Assembly: GCA_039806955.1 (NCBI GenBank)
Contig: JBDHQI010000015.1
Span: 1 to 64,000 of the forward strand
Length of the DNA: 64,000 bases
Source of the DNA: JADLHS01 sp039806955
GTDB taxonomy: Bacteria > Verrucomicrobiota > Verrucomicrobiia > Limisphaerales > JADLHS01
Direction: 5' to 3'
In this document: one piece after another, positions 35,676 to 44,001 of the stretch
Position numbering within the stretch: the first letter of the stretch is position 1
Layout of the letters: each line of letters begins with the position of its first letter
Translations under genes and position numbers: made by a program
Notes under the pieces: generated by a model
Database searches by the model: none
The model's input: only the letters and a program-made list of their open reading frames with translations
What the model was told of the DNA's origin: nothing

Positions 35676-37046
35676 ATGAACGACGAACGTCTCATTGAAG
35701 AATTGCTTCGCCGCGCGGTTCGCGAACGCAACGACGCAGCGGGGGAAGCGCTCGAATTACATCCGCTCCACCGGCGCCAGTTGCAAGCGGAGGTGGCGCG
35801 ACAGTTTCCTGCGACGTCCGATGCGCCCACGGCTGCGGCCAGCATTCCGTTCTGGAAACTTCCCCTCTGGCGCTTTGGTTACGCGCTGGCCGCGTTGCTG
35901 GTGATCGCCTTCATCGTCTTCCGACTGTTTTTCCAATCAGATAGAACCGAATTTCAACCGATCCACGAGCTGGCACAAAACTCACTCGACGAAGCTCCGC
36001 TGCGCGTGCTGAACGAGCCGCCCCCGCCCAATCCTCCCGCAGTGGCGCCGGTGGCGGTCGCGTTGAATGACACTGAAAAGACCGAAGCGAAACCTGCTCT
36101 GGCGACCGATACAAGTTCTGCTTCCCGCGAAAGCGCCGCAACGGCACAAACGGCCCCAGTGGCTGGCGGGGAATTCATTATCGCCGCCAAAAGTCAGGCG
36201 GAATTGAGCTTCGCAGGAGCGACCGCCGTTCCGCCGGCAGATTCCACGTTGCGCCCTGCGCCGCCCGCTTCGCCATCACCGGCCGCTCCGCGGCCGGCGC
36301 CGATTGCCTTGGGCAGATCAGCTCAGGCCCAGCCCCGAAAGACTGATGCGGAAGCGTCACCCCGAATCCTGCTGGCGGCTGCGACGCCGACCGAAACGTC
36401 CAGTGCGACTGCGGGTTTGACGGCCGGCGCCGCACCGGCGCCAACCAGCGTGCCGACCGTGACGGAAGCGGCGCCGGTGGAAGTACACTCAGTACACTCG
36501 CAATCCTTCGTCCGCTTTGCCACGGCGCAACAGGAAAAAGCGCGCGATGAACGCCTGCCGCAGTTTCCCGTGCCGCCGCTGCTGCAAAGTTTCAAGGTGG
36601 AACAAAACGGGTTGAACCTGCGCGTCATTGACGCGGACGGTTCGATTTACCGCGGGATGTTTGATGAAGCGAACACGATTTACGGTCAAGTTTCCACGCG
36701 CCGGACCCGCGATCTGGCGGTCGCCAATCGCAACCGGTTTCGTTCGCCCTCGCCCAAAGCCAGCGCGGAACTGACGCGGCGCGAGCCGGTGATTTATTTC
36801 TATCAAGTCAGCGGCACCAACCTGACGCGCAAAGCCACGCTAACCTTTAGTTGGAATTTCGTTTCCACCAATGAAGTGACGCTGGCGGCCATGCCCGATT
36901 ACCGGCCGGTGATCAAGGACGCGGATTTCAGCAAACAAATCTCGGACTTCCCCGAGTTGCTGCACCGCTCCTACCTCAAGGGCCGCGTGCAGTTTGATGA
37001 CGGTCGTGTAACCGAAATCAACGCCGCGCCGGTATTCACGCCGTGA
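35676..37046 (+). CDS. membrane-anchored probable anti-sigma partner
   Basis: A 456-residue single-pass membrane protein. The N-terminal 57 residues are charged helices facing the cytoplasm (MNDERLIEELLRRAVRERND), then one TM segment (about 66-88, FGYALAALLVIAFIVFRLFF), then a long Pro/Ala-rich low-complexity linker (about 115-280) and a periplasmic C-terminal domain (about 290-456, VPPLLQSFKVEQNGLNLRVI, LTFSWNFVSTNEVTL). Position directly after the ECF gene (14 bases) with the motif GGAGTGAGTT before ATG strongly suggests an anti-sigma factor. The zinc-finger (HxxxCxxC) found in many anti-sigmas is absent, so the call rests on topology and context. Confidence 0.75.
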   Translation: MNDERLIEELLRRAVRERNDAAGEALELHPLHRRQLQAEVARQFPATSDAPTAAASIPFWKLPLWRFGYALAALLVIAFIVFRLFFQSDRTEFQPIHELAQNSLDEAPLRVLNEPPPPNPPAVAPVAVALNDTEKTEAKPALATDTSSASRESAATAQTAPVAGGEFIIAAKSQAELSFAGATAVPPADSTLRPAPPASPSPAAPRPAPIALGRSAQAQPRKTDAEASPRILLAAATPTETSSATAGLTAGAAPAPTSVPTVTEAAPVEVHSVHSQSFVRFATAQQEKARDERLPQFPVPPLLQSFKVEQNGLNLRVIDADGSIYRGMFDEANTIYGQVSTRRTRDLAVANRNRFRSPSPKASAELTRREPVIYFYQVSGTNLTRKATLTFSWNFVSTNEVTLAAMPDYRPVIKDADFSKQISDFPELLHRSYLKGRVQFDDGRVTEINAAPVFTP

Positions 37047-37085
37047 GCGTGACTGCCAGGGTTGGCAGCTCCCAACGGTTTACAA

Positions 37086-38317
37086 TCAATAAACCAAAAC
37101 CAGGGCTGCGGCGCGTTCCGCCTCCTGCACCACGACCTCAAATTTTTCTCTTGGGTGGCCGGTTCTTTGAGTTTGGCTGCCACTGCGGGTACGGACTCCA
37201 GAAAGCTCAGGAAATAACTGCTTTTCACGGCGTAATTCACGTTCTCCGGCAACGCCCCGCTGGTTTCAAGCGCGGCACTGGCGCTTAATTTGGCGGACAC
37301 CACGCCCACCGCATTGCCGCACATATCCACCAGTGCGCCCCCCGAATTACCCGGTTGGACCGGCACGCTGATTTGGAAGTAACGCACATCGTCGCCCGCA
37401 CCGGAGAGCGAAGCGATTTCTCCCTTGGCCAACTTGGGGGCAAACCCCTGAAGACCAATGTTGGGAAACCCCACCGTGGCCACGGTGCCGCCCAGTTTTA
37501 CCCCGCGACTGGCGGCGACCGTCAACGGCGTGAAGTGGCCTTCCGCCTTGAGCAACGCCAGATCGTTGGCTGCATCCACCTTCACCACCCGGGCGGGCAC
37601 CGAGCCAGCCCGCGTAACCAAGCGCACCCGATTGGCGTTGCCCACGACGTGATGGTTGGAAACCAAGTAACCATCCTCAGAAATGAAAAATCCGGTCCCG
37701 CTGCTCTCCGGCTGAGTGGCTACGACCCCATTAGCCGAGTTCGGTGGTTCGGCCTTAATTGCCTCACGCGGCTTGAAATTACGTGCCGCTCTTTGTGCTT
37801 GGGCGATCTGTTCCCGGGTTAAGCGACGTTCCATAATCGCCATAACTTCCTACGCATTTTCTTGGCCTTGCGCTCCAGCCAACAGAACCCACTTGTAACC
37901 TTCCATTTCATCTTTCACCACTCCCATACCATTGTTATAACACCAGCCCAAATTGTTTTGCGCCTCGGCATCACCTTGTTCGGCGGCCTGGCGATACCAC
38001 TTCACCGCTTCCGCTGGATCCTTTGCGACGCCCATACATGCGCCCAAACAGAATTGCGCCTCGGCATCACCCTCTTCAGCAGCTTTCTTAAACTAGGTTA
38101 CCGCCTCAGTATAATTAGTCGCTTTATAAAGCATCATGCCACGCTCATACGGAGACGGAGTATTCTGGCTTTCTTTAGCCGCCACCGGAGTATGGTCCGA
38201 AAGCAATTCCGCCTCTCTTGGTTTAACCAGTTGGTACGTAACGGCGACGGTGGCGCTGACCACCACCACTCCCAAAAATGCGCCAATGATAATGATTTTC
38301 GGTTTAATGATTTTCAT
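37086..38317 (-). pseudogene. Sel1-repeat + trypsin-like (HtrA-type) serine protease, degraded
   Basis: A single reading frame runs from the ATG at 38317 (MKIIKPKIIIIGAFLGVVVV, TM or signal anchor) through Sel1 repeats (AAEEGDAEAQFCLGACMG, ...EAVKWYRQAAEQGDAEAQNN) into a protease. It is interrupted by two in-frame TAG codons (38093-38095, where T-TAG-FKK stands for an expected TW-FKK, and 37850-37852, ENA-TAG-EVMAIMERRLT) and by a one-base deletion in an A run at about 37141-37147. Restoring that base gives the expected ending FEVVVQEAERAAALVLVY and a stop at 37086-37088. The catalytic triad survives (SNHHVV, NDLALL, GNSGGAL). The pieces are split into open frames 36971-37843, 37850-38047 and 38093-38317. 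Confidence 0.85.
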
Positions 38318-38517
38318 GGTTGCACGGGATTCGTTCTCGGCAAAACCCTCGGTAGGAATTTATTTTCAGAAAATGTTTTGATCGGTAAATCCTCGTCATC
38401 ACTTTTCACATCGCACGAGCCCGGTTGGGCTTTGAGCACAATTTCCCAATCACAACGATTGCCGAGTGTTTCCGCGAGGTTCTGGGAGAGTTTTGAAGTG
38501 CTCCAAGCTTCAGCCAA
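38314..38517 (-). CDS. small hypothetical ORF ahead of the HtrA pseudogene
   Basis: A 67-codon frame starting with TTG at 38517 (LAEAWSTSKLSQNLAETLGN..., ending RTNPVQP) whose TGA overlaps the ATG of the HtrA-like pseudogene (ATGA). It remains open upstream for about 15 further codons without a good start. It has no domain that I recognise. The overlap suggests it was the upstream gene of that pseudogene or the end of a longer broken one. Confidence 0.35.
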   Translation of the reverse strand: MAEAWSTSKLSQNLAETLGNRCDWEIVLKAQPGSCDVKSDDEDLPIKTFSENKFLPRVLPRTNPVQP

Positions 38518-39193
38518 ATCGTGAAATCTGTCATAAAAACTAAAACGGCACGTTCATTTTTGAGGCAGCCATAAGTTTTCGCATCGCCATGCGGTCGGTG
38601 CGCGTGTAAAAAGCAGGGAAAATGCTACAAGCCGTTGTTTTTCGCCCAAAGCGATTTCTGTCTCGGCAACCGCTACCTGACCGCGTTTGGGGATGCGCAA
38701 GGGTCATTCCCAACACTCAATTCAAGTCCGTGGTCTCCGCTTGTCTCGCCAGCAGCGTTCTGGGGCATTTTAAGTAATTCTTTAACCGCCGACATGACGC
38801 AGCGGGCCTCCCAACCTCAAGCCAAGCGTTGGGATCAAACTGACGACCACTCTTGGTTCGGGGCGAGCCCCGGCGCGCCCGCGTCTTGGACTGCGGCAGC
38901 CCGCTGCCGCCGTGGAATCATCGACCTGCGACCGGGAAGCGGCAGAAGACTGCCACGTTCCAAAACCTCGCGGACGGCGGCGCCATTCCCCATCCGGACT
39001 CCACCTTCATTGGGTTACGCTCGTTCGGCGCCACGGCTGCAACTTTAATCCGGAAGGATGCAGTTGGCCCATTCCACCCAAACTCCAATCGAATCGCTCC
39101 GGTTAATCAAACCGCTATGATCTACGAGCGTTCTCGCTACGGTGTAACGATTTAACATTTTAACGCTTTCCCGGTCGCCGCTATGCTGGGCGC
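38518..39193. other. gene-free interval, ends in a nested palindromic repeat
   Basis: About 680 bases with no credible coding frame. It holds a repeat at about 38882-38966: arms TCTTGGACTGCGGCAGCCCG... (from 38884) and ...GGCAGAAGACTGCCACGTTCC (to 38962) that pair in inverted orientation, each arm also folding on itself (GCGGCAG-CCCG-CTGCCGC; GGCAG-AAGA-CTGCC). This is the same architecture as the element within mqnE. The rest contains AT-rich sequence just before hemL. Confidence 0.55.
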
Positions 39194-40483
39194 ATGATTT
39201 CGCGGACCAAATCCGAGGCGCTGTTTGCGGCGGCGCTCAACTATATTCCGGGCGGGGTTAATTCACCCGTGCGCGCCTTTCGCGCGGTGGGCGGTCAACC
39301 GTTCTTCGTCTCCCAAGCCAGCGGCGCTCGGATCACCGACGTGGACGGCAACAACTACATTGATTACGTCGGCACGTGGGGGCCGGCCATTCTCGGGCAC
39401 GCGCATCCGAAAATCATCGCCGCCGTCAAAGCCGCCGCTGATTTCGGCACGAGCTTTGGGATTCCGAATCCGCACGAGGTCACCATGGCCGAGCGGATTG
39501 TCCGGCTTGTGCCCAGCGTGCAAAAAGTCCGCATGACCAATTCCGGCACGGAAGCGTGCATGAGCGCCATCCGGCTGGCGCGCGGTTTTACGAAGCGCGA
39601 CCAGATCATCAAGTTCGCCGGCTGCTATCATGGCCACGCGGATTCCTTGCTGGTCAAAGCGGGTTCGGGCGCGCTCACGTTCGGCAACCCCGACAGCGCG
39701 GGCGTTCCGGCGGATTTTGCCAAACACACCCTCGTACTGCCGTATAACGAAACGGAACCGCTCCAGGCCGCGTTCGCCGCGCACCCCGACACCATCGCGT
39801 GCATCATCGTCGAACCGGTGGCGGGTAATGCGGGTTTGTTCATCCCGAAACCGGGCTGGCTGGAATTTCTGCGCGCCATTACGAAGGCGAACGACGCGTT
39901 GCTCATCTTTGACGAGGTGATGACTGGTTTCCGGCTCGCGCCCGGCGGCGCGCAGGAAAAATTCGGCATCACGCCGGACCTTTCAACGTTCGGCAAAATC
40001 ATCGGCGGCGGTCTGCCCGTCGGCGCACTGGGTGGCCGGGCGGACATCATGGATTACCTCGCGCCGGTGGGGCCGGTGTATCAAGCGGGCACGCTCAGCG
40101 GCAATCCGCTGGCCATGGCGGCCGGGTTGGCGAACCTGGGCGAATTGGCGGCGGGAGATTATTACGCGCAACTGGAGACGCGCGGGGCGCAGTTGGAAGC
40201 GGGGCTGCGCGCGGCGGCCAAGGCGGCGGGCGTCGCGGCGACCTTCAATCGCTGCGGCTCGATGTTTTGTTGTTACTTCACCGATCAGCCGGTCTGGAAT
40301 CTCGACGACGCGATGAAATCCGATCGTGAGCGTTTCAAAAAATTCTTTCACGGCATGCTGGCGGCGGGTGTGTATCTGGCGCCGTCCCAGTTCGAAGCCG
40401 GTTTCATCTCCGCGGCGCACACCGAGGCGGACATCGAGCAAACCGTAAAGGCGGCGGCTCAGGTGTTGAAGGGGCTGGCGTAA
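39194..40483 (+). CDS. hemL: glutamate-1-semialdehyde 2,1-aminomutase
   Basis: PLP enzyme that makes 5-aminolevulinate for the C5 pathway of haem; 429 residues. The PLP lysine is K268 in STFGKIIGGGLPVGALGG; the cofactor-binding aspartate is D240 (LLIFDEVMTGFRL). Family signatures: PGGVNSPVRAFRAVGGQP (19-36), NSGTEACMSAIRLARGFT, FAGCYHGHADSLLVKAGSGA and IIVEPVAGNAG. The start ATG at 39194 is at the expected N-terminus. The next gene starts 50 bases later but is unrelated in function. Glutamyl-tRNA reductase (hemA) is not in the window. Confidence 0.96.
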   Translation: MISRTKSEALFAAALNYIPGGVNSPVRAFRAVGGQPFFVSQASGARITDVDGNNYIDYVGTWGPAILGHAHPKIIAAVKAAADFGTSFGIPNPHEVTMAERIVRLVPSVQKVRMTNSGTEACMSAIRLARGFTKRDQIIKFAGCYHGHADSLLVKAGSGALTFGNPDSAGVPADFAKHTLVLPYNETEPLQAAFAAHPDTIACIIVEPVAGNAGLFIPKPGWLEFLRAITKANDALLIFDEVMTGFRLAPGGAQEKFGITPDLSTFGKIIGGGLPVGALGGRADIMDYLAPVGPVYQAGTLSGNPLAMAAGLANLGELAAGDYYAQLETRGAQLEAGLRAAAKAAGVAATFNRCGSMFCCYFTDQPVWNLDDAMKSDRERFKKFFHGMLAAGVYLAPSQFEAGFISAAHTEADIEQTVKAAAQVLKGLA

Positions 40484-40533
40484 TCAGTTTGAGCAATCAG
40501 AGTCATCAGAACGAACCCGCAAGAATCAACGTA

Positions 40534-43500
40534 ATGAAATCCATACTTTTCGCGATTACCGTCTTGTGGCTGATCGGAGCAGCCGGGGCCAATGAGGTCT
40601 ATATCAACGAGGTGTTGCCCAATGCGCCCGGGGCGGATACCGGCAATGAATACTTCGAGTTGCGCGGCGCGCCCAATCTGTCTTTGACCGGTTATTATTT
40701 GATCAGCGTAGAGGGTCAGGGCACAGGCACGCCCGGCAAAGGCGACATCAATCAGTTTTTTAATTTGAGCGCCTTCTCGCTCGGGGCTAACGGCTATTTG
40801 TTTGCGCGTCAAGCCGGCAGTCAATACACGCCGACTGCGGCGGGGGCCGCCGTGATTGAAAACACCAGCGGCACCGGCTGGGGACAAGCGAACACCGGCG
40901 GCGTGGGCAGCACGGTGGGACATTATTCGGATGGAACTCAGGTGGATTTGGAAAACAGCGCGACCACCATTCTGTTGGTCAAAGTGGCGCCGGGCGGGGT
41001 GGCGCCCACCAACACTATTGATCTGGACCCGAACAACGACGGCTTCCTGGATTTGCCCGCAGGTTGGACGGTGGTGGATTCGGTGGGAATCATGGATGGG
41101 GCCGGCGCGGCGGCGACGGATGCCGTTTATGGGGTCATTAATTTTCGGGCGCCAGACACCAATGGGAACTACGTGGGCACCTGCGCTTACGGGAACATCA
41201 TTAATGTGCCGGGGCAGCTTACCACCAGCGCGGGCACGTTTTACGTTGGACGCAAAGGCGAATCCACCGGCTCGTCCACCAACGATTGGGTGGGCGCAAT
41301 CGCGGATGGTTCAGCGGGCAGTCCGCTGGACTTCATTTTCCATAGCGCCAGTGATCCGGCTTACAACGGCCTGAAGATCGCCGACATGGTTTATGGCGGG
41401 ACCAATTGGGGACCGACGGACGCGCCGGGCTCGCCCGAAATCCCGGTCTTGATCGGGCCGTCGAGCAACGCGGTGAACGTCGCCACCGCTGCGGCATTAC
41501 AGGCCAGCGTGGGCGATCCGGGCGGCAGCAATCTAACCGTCGTGTTTTATGGGGGTCCGGTTTCGACCGGTCCGGACTTCACGCTGGTGGCGCTGCCGGA
41601 TACGCAATACTACAGCGCCTCGGCCCGGCGCGGGCTTCCCGCCATGTTCAACGCGCAAACGGATTGGATCATCGCCAACCGCCTCGCGTGGAACATCGCC
41701 TACGTGGCGCATTTAGGTGACATCGTGGATACGGGCGACACGCTGGCGCAATGGCGCAACGCCACCAACGCGCTTTACCGGCTGGAAGATCCGTTGCTTA
41801 CGGGGCTGTCGGATGGCATCCCGTACGGAGTAACCGTGGGCAACCATGATCAGGCGCCCAATGGGGATCCAAACGACAACAGCACCGCGTACTTCAACCA
41901 ATTTTTGGGTGTGGATCACTTTGCCGGCAAGTCGTACTACGGCGGCCATTACGGGACCAACAACGATAATCACTTCGATTTATTTTCCGCCGGCGGCATG
42001 GACTTCATCGTGATTTACTTTGAATACGATACCCAAGCCAATGCGGCGGTGTTGGCCTGGGCCAAAGCGCTGCTGCAAACCTACTCGCAACGGCGCGCCA
42101 TCGTTGTCAGTCATTACATCGGTCGCGCGGCCACGCCTTCCAGTTTTGGCGCGCAAGGCGCCGCCATTTACAACGAACTCAAGTCCCAGCCCAATCTCTT
42201 CCTCATGCTCTCGGGACACGTTAATGGCGAGGGAATGCGCGAGGATGTCTTTGCCGGGAACACGGTGCGCACCCTGGTTTCCGATTTCCAGTTTCGACCC
42301 GACGGCGGCGGCGGGTTTCTGCGGCTGCTGCGTTTCTCGCCCGCTTTCAACCAGGTTCGCGTTTTCAGCTATTCTCCCTGGCTGCGCGAGTACGAAACTG
42401 ATGCCGACAGCCAGTTGGAGTTTGCCTACAACATGCAGGCGGCGGCGACCACTTTCACCCCCATCGCCACGAATTACGTGCCTGCGGGCAGTTTGGTGGA
42501 TTGCAACTGGACGGGTTTGACGCCCGGCGCCGCCTACGATTGGTACGTCACGGCCAGCAACGGTCGGGAAACCGCGGTCAGCCCCGTTTGGCGTTTTGCC
42601 ACGGCACCAGAGAATCCGCCGTGGACCAACCTCGCCCCGATCCTCAATGAATTTTCGCACCATACGATGCCGGCCAATACCACCGCCGAGATTCCCTTCA
42701 CAATTGCTGATGCGGAAACGGATCCTACCAATTTGGTGGTGACCGTCGCTTCGAGCAACGCCCCGCTGCTGCCCCCGGCGGGCATCAACGTGACGGGCGC
42801 GGGAGCCAACCGCGTGTTGCAATTGACCCCCGCACCCGATCAAGCCGGCGCCGCCTGGATTACGGTTGCCGTGAGCGACGGCGATTACACCCCCAGCAAA
42901 TCGTTCATGCTTAAGGTGCAACAGCCGGAGATTCTGGCGCTCTGGAATTTCAACAGTAATCCACCGGATAACAACACTTCCACCGGCACCCTGATTCCCG
43001 CGATCGGTGCTGGCGTCGCGGCCAGCGTGGGCACGGCCACCGACTCGCTGAACAGCGACGTGGCGTCGCGCAGTTTTGATCCCAATCAGACCGATAATTC
43101 CAAGTGGCGATTGACTGCGTTCCCATCCCAAGGCGCGGGCAATCGGACCAGCGGCGCGGAATTCCGCGTCAGCACCGTCGGCAGCCGCAACCTCGGGATT
43201 TCCTGGGATCACTACAACAGCGCCACCGCCAGCCGCTATTGGCGGGTGCAATACACCGTGGACGGCGTCAACTTCAACAACACCTCCTTCGTTTATACCA
43301 ATCCTCATGAAACATTGTGGTTTCCCACCGGGCTTAGTCTGGCCGGTCTTCCCGGCGTGGACGATAACCCCAACTTTGGCTTCCGCATCGTCAGCGAATG
43401 GGAAAGCACGGCCACAGGCCAGGGCGCGAATCAGTATCGAGGCACTCAAACCAGCGGCAGTTACAGTTCCAGCGGCACCCTTTGGCTGGACATGGTGACG

Positions 43501-43725
43501 CTCTCGGCGGAGATCATTCCACCGCAACTCACGCTGGAGCGGATGGAGAATCGGCTCTGGCTATCCTGGCCCACCAACCAGTGGGCGTTCACGCTCCAAA
43601 GCCGCACCAATCTGATCCTCGGCACGTGGGCAGCGGTCCCGACTCCGCCGGTGATCACGAATGGGCATCACCTCGTTGTGACTACCAATTTCCCTGGCAC
43701 GCGGTTCTTCCGTCTGGCTCACTGA
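40534..43725 (+). CDS. secreted lamin-tail + metallophosphoesterase protein
   Basis: A 1063-residue exported protein with signal peptide (about 1-19, MKSILFAITVLWLIGAAGA). N-terminal lamin-tail-like domain (about 20-130, NEVYINEVLPNAPGADTGNE YFELRGAP). A calcineurin-type phosphoesterase follows: VALPDTQYYS, HLGDIVDTGDT, VTVGNHDQAPN, VVSHYIG, LSGHVNGEG, giving the full metal motif set D..GD..GNHD..H..GH. A fibronectin-like segment (YDWYVTASNGRETAVSPVWRF) and two beta domains follow; the last resembles the PEP-CTERM protein body at 19717-20406 (LALWNFN..., VQYTVDGVNF). The C-terminus ends TRFFRLAH. It likely acts on phosphoesters outside the cell; the substrate is unknown. Confidence 0.85.
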   Translation: MKSILFAITVLWLIGAAGANEVYINEVLPNAPGADTGNEYFELRGAPNLSLTGYYLISVEGQGTGTPGKGDINQFFNLSAFSLGANGYLFARQAGSQYTPTAAGAAVIENTSGTGWGQANTGGVGSTVGHYSDGTQVDLENSATTILLVKVAPGGVAPTNTIDLDPNNDGFLDLPAGWTVVDSVGIMDGAGAAATDAVYGVINFRAPDTNGNYVGTCAYGNIINVPGQLTTSAGTFYVGRKGESTGSSTNDWVGAIADGSAGSPLDFIFHSASDPAYNGLKIADMVYGGTNWGPTDAPGSPEIPVLIGPSSNAVNVATAAALQASVGDPGGSNLTVVFYGGPVSTGPDFTLVALPDTQYYSASARRGLPAMFNAQTDWIIANRLAWNIAYVAHLGDIVDTGDTLAQWRNATNALYRLEDPLLTGLSDGIPYGVTVGNHDQAPNGDPNDNSTAYFNQFLGVDHFAGKSYYGGHYGTNNDNHFDLFSAGGMDFIVIYFEYDTQANAAVLAWAKALLQTYSQRRAIVVSHYIGRAATPSSFGAQGAAIYNELKSQPNLFLMLSGHVNGEGMREDVFAGNTVRTLVSDFQFRPDGGGGFLRLLRFSPAFNQVRVFSYSPWLREYETDADSQLEFAYNMQAAATTFTPIATNYVPAGSLVDCNWTGLTPGAAYDWYVTASNGRETAVSPVWRFATAPENPPWTNLAPILNEFSHHTMPANTTAEIPFTIADAETDPTNLVVTVASSNAPLLPPAGINVTGAGANRVLQLTPAPDQAGAAWITVAVSDGDYTPSKSFMLKVQQPEILALWNFNSNPPDNNTSTGTLIPAIGAGVAASVGTATDSLNSDVASRSFDPNQTDNSKWRLTAFPSQGAGNRTSGAEFRVSTVGSRNLGISWDHYNSATASRYWRVQYTVDGVNFNNTSFVYTNPHETLWFPTGLSLAGLPGVDDNPNFGFRIVSEWESTATGQGANQYRGTQTSGSYSSSGTLWLDMVTLSAEIIPPQLTLERMENRLWLSWPTNQWAFTLQSRTNLILGTWAAVPTPPVITNGHHLVVTTNFPGTRFFRLAH

Positions 43726-43790
43726 GCTGGCTGTGTTTCCATTTCTGCGGCACGGGTGCGGTTGCAAAATTGTGAATTGTTAATTAAGAC

Positions 43791-43820
43791 TTGACCCGTT
43801 GGCAGCGGATTAGCTACGGT
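43791..43820 (+). promoter_or_regulatory. candidate ilvB leader promoter
   Basis: TTGACC (43791-43796) and TACGGT (43815-43820) with an 18-base spacer form a plausible sigma-70-type promoter. The inferred transcription start would fall around 43826-43828, immediately before the leader ATG at 43830, so the leader may be translated without a 5' UTR. No Shine-Dalgarno sequence is visible before that ATG, which fits. This is a motif match only; no experimental evidence. Confidence 0.5.
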
Positions 43821-43829
43821 TCGCTCGTA

Positions 43830-43910
43830 ATGAACGGGTCGGTTCGACAAGTAGTACTGGCAATCCTCGTAGTCGTAGGCAACGAGGCCGTCGGTCCTTG
43901 TCGAAATTGA
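43830..43910 (+). CDS. ilvL: ilvB leader peptide (26 residues, branched-chain codons)
   Basis: Short ORF MNGSVRQVVLAILVVVGNEA (20 of 26 residues, then VGPCRN). Codons 8-16 read V V L A I L V V V, so eight of nine are valine, leucine or isoleucine, exactly the composition expected for attenuation of branched-chain amino acid genes. The RNA can form a 9-bp stem TTCGACAAG/CTTGTCGAA (43843-43851 with 43897-43905), enclosing CCTCGT/ACGAGG (43865-43870, 43882-43887). The distal part GCCGTCGGT (43887-43895) is also complementary to the terminator arm (see next entry). A stalled ribosome would change the choice of fold. It precedes ilvB by 91 bases. Confidence 0.85.
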   Translation: MNGSVRQVVLAILVVVGNEAVGPCRN

Positions 43911-43925
43911 AACAATTTTAACAAG

Positions 43926-43958
43926 AACCCACGGCTGGCAACGGCTGTGGGTTTTTTT
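43926..43958 (+). terminator. ilvB attenuator terminator
   Basis: An 11-bp stem (ACCCACGGCTG at 43927-43937 with CGGCTGTGGGT from 43942, two G-U pairs) closed by a GCAA tetraloop, followed by seven T (43952-43958). It is a strong intrinsic terminator located 16 bases after the leader stop and 43 before ilvB. The 5' arm ACCCACGGC (43927-43935) can instead pair with GCCGTCGGT (43887-43895) with 8 of 9 matches, which would be the antiterminator. The two folds are mutually exclusive. Confidence 0.85.
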
Positions 43959-44001
43959 ATTGCCCGCCTGCCGCGTTCGGCCAGAAACAAGAACAAATAG
44001 T

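Noticed and set aside
37850..38095. TAG recoding (amber suppression) in the HtrA-like gene
   Set aside because: Other genes here use TAG as a normal stop (for example the symporter at 4064) and the locus also carries a frameshift, so decay is more likely.
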